Assembly (NCBI GenBank): GCA_003343565.1
Contig: QALA01000077.1
Location: forward strand, 1-6,444
DNA length: 6,444 nucleotides
DNA from: Verrucomicrobiota bacterium
GTDB taxonomy: Bacteria; Verrucomicrobiota; Verrucomicrobiia; Opitutales; Intestinicryptomonadaceae
Direction of reading: 5' to 3'
The position numbers were made by a program, and so were the translations under genes. Below are positions 1 through 5,064 of this stretch, in pieces (position 1 is the first letter of the stretch; the number at the start of each line of letters is the position of its first letter). The notes under the pieces are model-generated. The model worked only from the letters and a program-made list of their open reading frames with translations. It ran no database searches and had not been told where the DNA came from.

Positions 1-59
1 ATTATCGGGAAAGTTCGGCGTTTTAGAATTCTATTTCCGCTTTGCGAAGTAATGCTTTT

Positions 60-83
60 CGGCGCATCGCGGTTGGTGCGCCG
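60..83. repeat. Perfect 7-bp inverted repeat downstream of ppk1
   Basis: CGGCGCA (60-66) and TGCGCCG (77-83) flank a 10-base loop. On the minus strand, downstream of ppk1, it is followed by A residues rather than T, so it is not a standard intrinsic terminator. It could still be a 3' stabilising hairpin for the ppk1 transcript, about 165 bases after the stop. No better ppk1 terminator is visible within the window. Confidence 0.4.
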
Positions 84-98
84 GCTTTGCGCCAATTC

Positions 99-240
99 TT
101 GCGCGCCGCGTACAAAATGCGCGCGAGAATTTTTTGCGCGCGCAAGTTTAAAGAAATTTCGTAAGGCGCAAACTCTGTTGCAACGCGCCGCACTTTTGCG
201 CGCTGCCGGCTTGCCGCGTTTCGCCGTTTTTGCGCGCCGC
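99..240. repeat. Cluster of TTGCGCGC-type short repeats and palindromes
   Basis: The non-coding stretch after ppk1 contains TTGCGCGCCGC twice exactly (99-109 and 230-240), a one-mismatch copy TTGCGCGCTGC (196-206), and a 12-bp perfect palindrome TTGCGCGCGCAA (134-145). Another palindrome, GTTGCAAC, lies at 177-184. Copy starts are spaced 35, 62 and 34 bases apart. A similar TTGCGCGCGGC occurs at 2649-2659 in the other intergenic region, so the motif may simply be common in this genome. Confidence 0.5.
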
Positions 241-246
241 AGGGCC

Positions 247-2370
247 TCAGGACTTTTTGGATTTTTTGACCGATTGCAATGCGGCGTTTCTTTCGCAGCT
301 CAGATCCATGAAGCGCTGCTGGCAGGAAAATTTCGGCAGTTTCTTCATCTCCGGAGGCTTGAAATACGCGCCGTTCGGGTGGAGGAGATTTGCGTACTGA
401 TTGTCCTCAAGCATCGACATGAGTATTTCGTCCGTCACGCGCGCTTTCAATGCGGGATTTTCAATCGGAAATACGCACTCGATTCGCTTGAACATGTTGC
501 GCGACATTATGTCCGCGCTTCCCGCATAGACTTCGGGGTTCCCGCCGTTTTCAAAGTAATATATTCTGCTGTGCTCCAGATAGACGCCCACTATGCTTCG
601 CACCGTTATGTTTTTGCTCATGCCCTTTACGCCCGGCACTAGTCCGCATATGCCGCGCACAAGCAGGTCTATCTTTACGCCTGCGCAAGAGGCTTCGTAC
701 AACGCGTCTATCGACGACTGCTCTATGAGGGCGTTTACCTTGAGCACTATGCGCGCCGGACGTTTCGCCTTCGCGTGTTCGGTCTCGCGCTTTACGAGCT
801 CTATGAATTTCGAATGCAAGTTGAAGGGCGCAACTATGAGCTTTTTGAAATCGGGCGAGGCGATTTTTCCCGTGAGCGCGTTGAACAGGTTTGCGACCTC
901 CTGCGTCAGCTCCTCGTTCGCGGTGAAAAACGAAAGGTCGGTGTATATGCGCGCCGTCTTGGAGTTGTAGTTGCCCGTCCCCAAATGGGCGTAGCGGCGC
1001 ATTACGCCGTCGGAATCCCTGCGCACCACGAGGCACGTTTTGCAATGGGTCTTGTAGCCGACCATTCCGTAGACGACGTGCGCGCCGTCCTCCTCAAGCT
1101 CGCGCGCCCATTGAATGTTGTTTTCCTCGTCGAAGCGGGCTTTTAGCTCGATGAGCGCCGTCACCTGCTTTCCAGCCTCCGCGGCTTTTTTAAGCGAGTC
1201 GATTATGCGCGAGTTCTTGTTCGTGCGGTAAAGCGTCAGTTTTATTGCCACGACATTCGCGTCATTTGCGGCCCGGTCTATGAAGTCCTCGACCGGCGTG
1301 AAGCTGTCGTACGGGTGGTGCAGGAGCCTGTCGGACTCCCTGATTACGGCGAATATGTCTTCGCAGTTGTGAAATTCCGGAGGGGTGTACGGGCGGAAGG
1401 GCGGAAATTTCAGATCCGGACGGTCTATTATGTCGTAGGCCTGCGAGAGGCGCGCCAAGTTCATCGGGGAGGCTCCGATTCTGAAAATGTAATTGTCGTC
1501 AATGTCCATGGCCTCGGCGAGAACCCTCAGGGGCATTTCCCCAACGTTGTCCTCGATTTCCAGGCGGACTGCCGCCCCCTTGCGGCGGTTGTGAAGCTCG
1601 TTCTCTATTGTCAGGAGGAGGTTTTCGGTTTCCTCCTCGTCGAAATATAGGTCGGAATTGCGCGTTATGCGAAACACTGCGGCGTTGCGGACCTTGTATC
1701 CGGTAAACAGCGTTTCGGCGAAATGCTTTACGACGTCGCTGAGGAATACGAAGTGCTCTCCGGCTTGGTCGTTCGACTCGATGCGGATTATTCGCGACAG
1801 TATCGGCGGAACGGGAATGATTGCGAGCTCTCCGGGCGCGCGGCGCACCTGCGGATTGGCTATCGTGACGAGTACGTACAGGCCCTTGTTGCGTATGTGC
1901 GGGAACGGGTGGGCCGGATCTATCGCCATCGGAGTCAGCGCGGGATAGATATTTTTTTGAAAGTAGTCCTCCAGCCACGCCTTCTGCTGCTGCGAACATT
2001 CGCGGGGGACTTTGAAGAACAGTTTTTCCTTTGCGAGAGCGGGTTTCAACTCTTCGGTCCAGCACCTGTATTCGTCCGCTATTAGCGCGTTTGTCACCGC
2101 GCTTATTCTGCGCAGTTGCTCGCGCGGGCCGAGCCCGTCAAAGCCGACCTCCAGCACTCCGGACTCCAGCTGCTGTTGCAGGCCCGCAACGCGTATCTCA
2201 AAAAATTCGTCGAGATTGTTGCTGACAATCGAGAGAAATCTCAGCTTTTCCAAAATGGGAAATTCCTGCCTGGAACACAGGTTGAGCACGCGCCTGTCAA
2301 ATGCGAGCCAGCTGAGTTCGCGATTAAAATATTGCGGTGCGTTTTCTTTGGGCTTGGAAGAGTCTTTCAT
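247..2370 (-). CDS. ppk1: Polyphosphate kinase 1 (Ppk1), complete
   Basis: Ppk1 reversibly transfers the gamma-phosphate of ATP to a growing inorganic polyphosphate chain; the family works as a membrane-associated oligomer. The 707-residue product (E. coli Ppk1 is 688) has the four usual domains: an N domain (about 14-120) opening with YFNRELSWLAF and containing SNNLDEFF, whose second Asn (N52) matches ATP-contacting N45 of E. coli; an H domain (about 125-330); and C1 and C2 domains to the C-terminus. By alignment from memory, the autophosphorylated His (E. coli H435) is H442 in KTHCK, the second conserved His of C1 is H462 in YAHLGTGNYN, and H592 is H600 in LEHSRIYYF. Mg/phosphate-binding Arg375 and Arg405 match R382 (TLYR) and R412 (ARFDEE), with identical 30-residue spacings. 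The tail is basic (VKKSKKS) and the stop is TGA. I chose ATG 2370 because homology begins soon after it; a TTG at 2406 would add 12 residues and neither start has a good ribosome-binding site. No ppx, phoU or pst genes are in view. Confidence 0.97.
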   Translation of the reverse strand: MKDSSKPKENAPQYFNRELSWLAFDRRVLNLCSRQEFPILEKLRFLSIVSNNLDEFFEIRVAGLQQQLESGVLEVGFDGLGPREQLRRISAVTNALIADEYRCWTEELKPALAKEKLFFKVPRECSQQQKAWLEDYFQKNIYPALTPMAIDPAHPFPHIRNKGLYVLVTIANPQVRRAPGELAIIPVPPILSRIIRIESNDQAGEHFVFLSDVVKHFAETLFTGYKVRNAAVFRITRNSDLYFDEEETENLLLTIENELHNRRKGAAVRLEIEDNVGEMPLRVLAEAMDIDDNYIFRIGASPMNLARLSQAYDIIDRPDLKFPPFRPYTPPEFHNCEDIFAVIRESDRLLHHPYDSFTPVEDFIDRAANDANVVAIKLTLYRTNKNSRIIDSLKKAAEAGKQVTALIELKARFDEENNIQWARELEEDGAHVVYGMVGYKTHCKTCLVVRRDSDGVMRRYAHLGTGNYNSKTARIYTDLSFFTANEELTQEVANLFNALTGKIASPDFKKLIVAPFNLHSKFIELVKRETEHAKAKRPARIVLKVNALIEQSSIDALYEASCAGVKIDLLVRGICGLVPGVKGMSKNITVRSIVGVYLEHSRIYYFENGGNPEVYAGSADIMSRNMFKRIECVFPIENPALKARVTDEILMSMLEDNQYANLLHPNGAYFKPPEMKKLPKFSCQQRFMDLSCERNAALQSVKKSKKS

Positions 2371-2444
2371 TGTACAAATAGTGAAAAAGTAGGGGCGTTT
2401 TGGCAATTTATTTCTGGCAGGCGGCGGGCGCCTTGCGCATTTCT

Positions 2445-2472
2445 AACATAATCTTGACGGCATACTAAACAA
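2445..2472 (-). promoter_or_regulatory. Possible ppk1 promoter
   Basis: On the minus strand a -35-like TTGTTT (2472-2467) is followed after 16 bases by TATGTT (2450-2445), matching the sigma-70 consensus at four of six positions each by eye. Transcription would begin near 2438, giving a leader of about 68 bases. The leader would open with a small GC-rich hairpin (AGGCG/CGCCT arms at 2429-2433 and 2419-2423). This is the best candidate close to the gene but weak; another AT-rich TATAAT sits farther upstream at 2812-2807 without a matching -35. Confidence 0.3.
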
Positions 2473-2831
2473 TTTCCCATATCGGCTGTTTTTTAGCCGG
2501 TGGGCGGCTGTTAAGCGCGCGCGGCCGTGCGTTGTTATTTTGCCTTTCCTATTTTTTTTTGTCTTTTTTTACGGTGCGCGGCGCGAGGGCGAAGGACGCG
2601 GGAATTTTAGTTCTGTCTTTGGGAGGCTGTTGTGAGAATTGGGCGCATTTGCGCGCGGCGTTGCGTTAAAATTTTTTCGGGCTAACGCGCGTTTTACATC
2701 GCGTTTTCCGAATCCGACTTCTCCTTTTTTTAACGCCCGTTCCAATTCGAAAAAGGCGGCGAATATGTCGGGCGAATGGAGCCGAATTTTTCTCGTTCTA
2801 ACATATATTATAAATATTGACAATTGCGGAG

Positions 2832-2874
2832 ACGCTCCGGTTCCCGTATGCGGATTTTTCGGGAGGCGTTTTTT
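2832..2874 (+). terminator. Weak terminator-like hairpin on the plus strand
   Basis: TCCCG (2842-2846) pairs with CGGGA (2860-2864) across a 13-base loop, and ACGC (2832-2835) can pair with GCGT (2866-2869) outside an asymmetric internal loop. Six T residues (2869-2874) follow on the plus strand. No plus-strand gene lies upstream to be terminated, so it may be a chance structure, a guard against antisense transcription, or the end of an unrecognised small RNA. Confidence 0.22.
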
Positions 2875-2936
2875 GCAATTTCAATTTAAAGTTTGCGCAA
2901 AACGCCGCCGCAAAAACCCGGCTTGTAAAAAGGTAT

Positions 2937-2976
2937 AAAAAAAGCGCGAAGCCGCCCGCAGTTGGGAGCTTCACGC
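2937..2976 (-). terminator. Intrinsic terminator of the PEP-CTERM gene
   Basis: Read on the minus strand, GCGTGAAGC (2976-2968) pairs with GCTTCGCGC (2952-2944) as nine base pairs including one G-U wobble, followed immediately by seven T residues (2943-2937). The wobble becomes an A-C mismatch on the plus strand, and the A-rich bases preceding the stem on the minus strand can extend pairing into the U run, so the structure favours minus-strand termination. The stem begins 22 bases after the TAA stop of the PEP-CTERM gene, exactly where its terminator is expected. Confidence 0.88.
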
Positions 2977-2997
2977 CTTTCTCAATTTTTTAAAGAA

Positions 2998-4584
2998 TTA
3001 TTTTTCGCGGCGGCGGATATATGCGAACGCAAGCGCGCAAATTCCGAAGATCGCCGCCCATTCGGCCGGTTCGGGCACCGCTATGTATTTTACATATAAG
3101 CCGTCGTCGTTAAGGGTGAACTTGGCCATATATTCGTCGCCAGAGGATTCTATCCTGTTTGCGGAGAAGTCCGATTCGGAAAGGCCGGGTTTGTTAACGG
3201 CGTCCCATGAAACGATTTTTGCGCCGTCGCCGTATGCAAATTCGCCGTCGTCATAATCTATAAGCCATGCCAATTCGGAGAACGAACCCAAATCGAAAGT
3301 CACTTTGGCGCCGTCTTGCGCAATCTGAATAGTTCCGCCGGATATGTATTCTTCGACGAGATTTTCGGCATCGGAAGAGTCGCGCTTATAGTAGCCGGTC
3401 AAGTCTATGCTGTCCTGCGAAATATTGCCGTCGTTGTCGCAGATTAGGCGCAGGCGAATGGTGCCGCCGCTGTACACTATGTTCGTAAAGCGGAAGGAAC
3501 CGTAACCGTTGTAGCTTCCCGCATAAGAGCCGAACGTTCCGCCGACCATAGTCAAATCGCCGTGCGAAAACGTCGTTTGGACTCCGCCGTTTGCAGCCGT
3601 ATCAGTGTAGAAGGCGATATTGTCCCACGCATAACCTTCGGCTTGCTGCGCGAAATTTATTTTGAGAGTTCCGGAAATGACTTCTATGCCTCCGTTTGCA
3701 TATGTATTGTTTCCTTTTGTCCATGTCGGAACGTCGATATTTTGAACCGCTCCGTCGGCGCCCTTCATTATGATTTTTATAGCAGTCCAATTGTCGTTAT
3801 TGGGCGAATTCGAACGAATGCCGTAATTTGTTCTATATTCTTTGGAGGTATCCTGCGGAGTCAAAATTAAGTATGTCGTAAGCGTGGAGGCGCCGGTTGT
3901 CTGCTGTGACGTAAGCGCGACGTCCGTGTTGCCTATCGAATAATACAAGTCTTTATCCGTTCCTACATTGTTAAAATAAAAACCGTCGCCTTTCAAGATT
4001 TGACCGATTTTTACGGTCGGGTTGTCTATGCTTGCGGAATCTCCGCTCGCCGCGCTGACGTAGTACCTTGTATTGCTGAGCGCCGTGAGCACGTTTATGT
4101 CCACCGAGGACATGTTGTTCATATTCAAAAAGCCGGTTCCGTCTTGGAGCGTACCCGTGACGGTGAAATCGAGGCTATTGAAATTGATCGCTGCGCTGGT
4201 GGTTGCCGTAATGTCGCCATTGACGGTAAATTTGTTTGTGTTTGTGCCGCTTCCGCTAATCGATATTAGTTGGTCGCCCGCGAGGGATACGCCCGAGAGA
4301 GTGATGTCGGAATCGACTACAATTGATATGGAACTTCCAAGCCCCTCGCTGCTGACTTGAATTGTGTCCGTGGAGGCGATGGAGCCGCCTTCTATATATA
4401 CTCTGCTGTCGCCGTCCATGTAATACCAATATCCGGAACCGGCTTCGCCGGCCGTTCCGAATGTATTGCTCCAATTTACGGCGCCGGTATATTTTTCGGT
4501 GTCGAAAATCCAGTTTACGGCGAAGGATATCGATGCGGGAAGGGCCAATCCGCATGCAAATATGGCAATAGATAATTTCTTCAT
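2998..4584 (-). CDS. Exported PEP-CTERM sorting domain protein, function unknown
   Basis: The 528-residue product starts with a Sec signal peptide (MKKLSIAIFACGLALPAS..., likely cut after SFA at residue 22) and ends in a three-part PEP-CTERM signal: VPEP at 503-506, a hydrophobic segment at about 509-523, and RRREK at 524-528. In known systems an exosortase recognises this tail and processes the protein for surface or extracellular display; no exosortase is in the window. The mature part is rich in Gly, Ser, Thr, Asn and Asp with alternating hydrophobic residues and short strand-like units such as GGIEVISGTLKINF (298-311), suggesting an extended beta-rich or beta-helical fold. I recognise no enzyme domain. 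The same frame is open up to 5010, but the extra 142 codons cross a purine-only-like tract and a terminator, and a signal peptide starts exactly at ATG 4584, about 40 bases after a candidate promoter, so I use 4584. No good Shine-Dalgarno precedes it. It looks more AT-rich than ppk1. Confidence 0.9.
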   Translation of the reverse strand: MKKLSIAIFACGLALPASISFAVNWIFDTEKYTGAVNWSNTFGTAGEAGSGYWYYMDGDSRVYIEGGSIASTDTIQVSSEGLGSSISIVVDSDITLSGVSLAGDQLISISGSGTNTNKFTVNGDITATTSAAINFNSLDFTVTGTLQDGTGFLNMNNMSSVDINVLTALSNTRYYVSAASGDSASIDNPTVKIGQILKGDGFYFNNVGTDKDLYYSIGNTDVALTSQQTTGASTLTTYLILTPQDTSKEYRTNYGIRSNSPNNDNWTAIKIIMKGADGAVQNIDVPTWTKGNNTYANGGIEVISGTLKINFAQQAEGYAWDNIAFYTDTAANGGVQTTFSHGDLTMVGGTFGSYAGSYNGYGSFRFTNIVYSGGTIRLRLICDNDGNISQDSIDLTGYYKRDSSDAENLVEEYISGGTIQIAQDGAKVTFDLGSFSELAWLIDYDDGEFAYGDGAKIVSWDAVNKPGLSESDFSANRIESSGDEYMAKFTLNDDGLYVKYIAVPEPAEWAAIFGICALAFAYIRRREK

Positions 4585-4629
4585 AATCCGATTTAAAACA
4601 GTGGGGAAGTAATTGATGATTATGAGATA

Positions 4630-4658
4630 ATTTTTAACAGGAGGAGGATATGTGTCAA
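4630..4658 (-). promoter_or_regulatory. Candidate sigma-70-type promoter of the PEP-CTERM gene
   Basis: A perfect TTGACA lies on the minus strand at 4658-4653. With a 17-base spacer the -10 is AAAAAT (4635-4630), with a 16-base spacer TAAAAA (4636-4631); each matches four of six consensus positions. Transcription would start near 4623 and give a leader of about 40 bases before ATG 4584. The spacer holds CCTCCTCCT. The promoter lies downstream of the terminator that closes the preceding gene, so the PEP-CTERM gene is probably transcribed alone. Confidence 0.5.
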
Positions 4659-4686
4659 TATTAAATTGGTTATGCTCTTTCGATAA

Positions 4687-4828
4687 TCCTTTTCCCCTCT
4701 CTCTCTTTTTCACTACTTCTCTTCTCTCCTCCCGCGCTCTTTCCCTCCCGCCGTCTTTTAGCCTTCCCACTCGTCCATTCCTACTCCCTTTCTTTTTTTT
4801 TACCCCCCCTTCTCCTTCCTCCGCTTTC
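4687..4828. other. Polypyrimidine (+) / polypurine (-) tract
   Basis: By hand count about 128 of 142 bases on the plus strand are C or T. Pure pyrimidine runs include 25 bases (4687-4711), 18 bases (4716-4733), 18 bases (4784-4801) and 20 bases (4803-4822). It contains a T9 run (4793-4801) and a C7 run (4803-4809), both slippage-prone. It begins about 30 bases upstream of the -35 of the PEP-CTERM gene and ends about 160 bases before the terminator of the upstream gene. Any frame through it translates to low-complexity Lys/Arg/Glu/Gly (minus) or Ser/Pro/Leu/Phe (plus), which argues against coding. Mirror-like tracts of this kind can form triplex or otherwise altered DNA; function here is unknown. 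Confidence 0.85.
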
Positions 4829-4988
4829 GTTTTGTAGCGGACTCTTAACGAACAGACAACGAGAGGGGCGGGGGCCATGTGAATACCGTTTCGTTTTTTT
4901 CTAAAATCGCACTTTGCGATGCGTCGGCAAAGGGCGCTTCGGAATTGGGCGGCAAAATTGATTGCGCTACAAAATGGATTGTCCCGGC
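4829..4988. other. Gene-free stretch between the polypyrimidine tract and a terminator
   Basis: Together with the tract and promoter this is part of a 480-bp gap between two genes (4585-5064). It holds a short G-rich patch on the plus strand (4865-4874, GGGGCGGGGG) and a 5-bp inverted repeat ATCGC/GCGAT (4906-4920) whose minus-strand copy is followed by TTTT, too short to call a terminator. I see no gene, RNA or clear promoter in it. Confidence 0.5.
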
Positions 4989-5029
4989 AAAAAAAAGCGG
5001 CGTTTCGCAAATTTTTGCGAAACGCCGCC
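4989..5029 (-). terminator. Strong intrinsic terminator of the carbohydrate-active gene
   Basis: A perfect inverted repeat, GCGGCGTTTCGCAAA (4997-5011) and its complement (5014-5028), gives a 12-bp GC-rich stem with an 8-base loop, or formally 15 bp with two unpaired bases. On the minus strand it is followed at once by eight T residues (4996-4989). It begins 36 bases after the TAA of the gene ending at 5065, so it terminates that transcript before the PEP-CTERM promoter. There is no T run on the plus-strand side next to the stem, which fixes the direction. Confidence 0.95.
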
Positions 5030-5064
5030 GGTTGGGCAGGGCGGATTTTATTTTTTGCGCCGTT

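Larger units (their letters stand above)
2371..2997. other. 627-bp intergenic region between ppk1 and the PEP-CTERM gene
   Basis: This gap holds the possible ppk1 promoter, the terminator of the PEP-CTERM gene at its right end, and several small inverted repeats: CGGCT/AGCCG at 2483-2499 with a T-rich loop, and GCGTTA/TAACGC at 2663-2688. There are T-rich runs on the plus strand around 2541-2572 and an AT-rich patch at 2800-2820 with TATAAT on the minus strand (2812-2807). Open frames on both strands (about 84 codons minus, 99 codons plus) begin only at TTG, lack a ribosome-binding site and show no domain, so I do not call them genes. I see no tRNA or riboswitch fold that I recognise. Confidence 0.6.

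Noticed and set aside
52..642. Plus-strand frame of 196 codons, in fact open from the left edge of the window
   Set aside because: Almost 400 of its bases run antisense to ppk1, a certain gene; the product is Arg/Ala/Phe-rich with no domain and no ribosome-binding site.
551..1045. Minus-strand 164-codon frame inside ppk1
   Set aside because: It is an alternative frame of ppk1; the Arg-rich low-complexity product is typical of an out-of-frame reading of a GC-rich gene.
2569..2823. Minus-strand 84-codon frame between ppk1 and the PEP-CTERM gene
   Set aside because: It begins at TTG, has no ribosome-binding site, shows no domain, and its C-terminal half is low complexity.
2639..2938. Plus-strand 99-codon frame in the same gap
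   Set aside because: It begins at TTG, has no clear promoter or ribosome-binding site, and runs through the weak hairpin and up to the opposing terminator of the PEP-CTERM gene.
4550..4556. Possible lipoprotein cysteine (residue 11, IFAC) in the PEP-CTERM protein signal peptide
   Set aside because: Phe at the -2 position does not fit a lipobox and the cysteine is too close to the N-terminus; an ordinary signal peptidase cut after SFA fits better.
4865..4874. G-rich patch on the plus strand as a quadruplex
   Set aside because: Only two adjacent G runs are present, and four are needed.
4903..4920. Short hairpin ATCGC/GCGAT with TTTT on the minus strand
   Set aside because: A 5-bp stem with a short T run is too weak for a terminator, and a strong one already lies just upstream in the direction of transcription.
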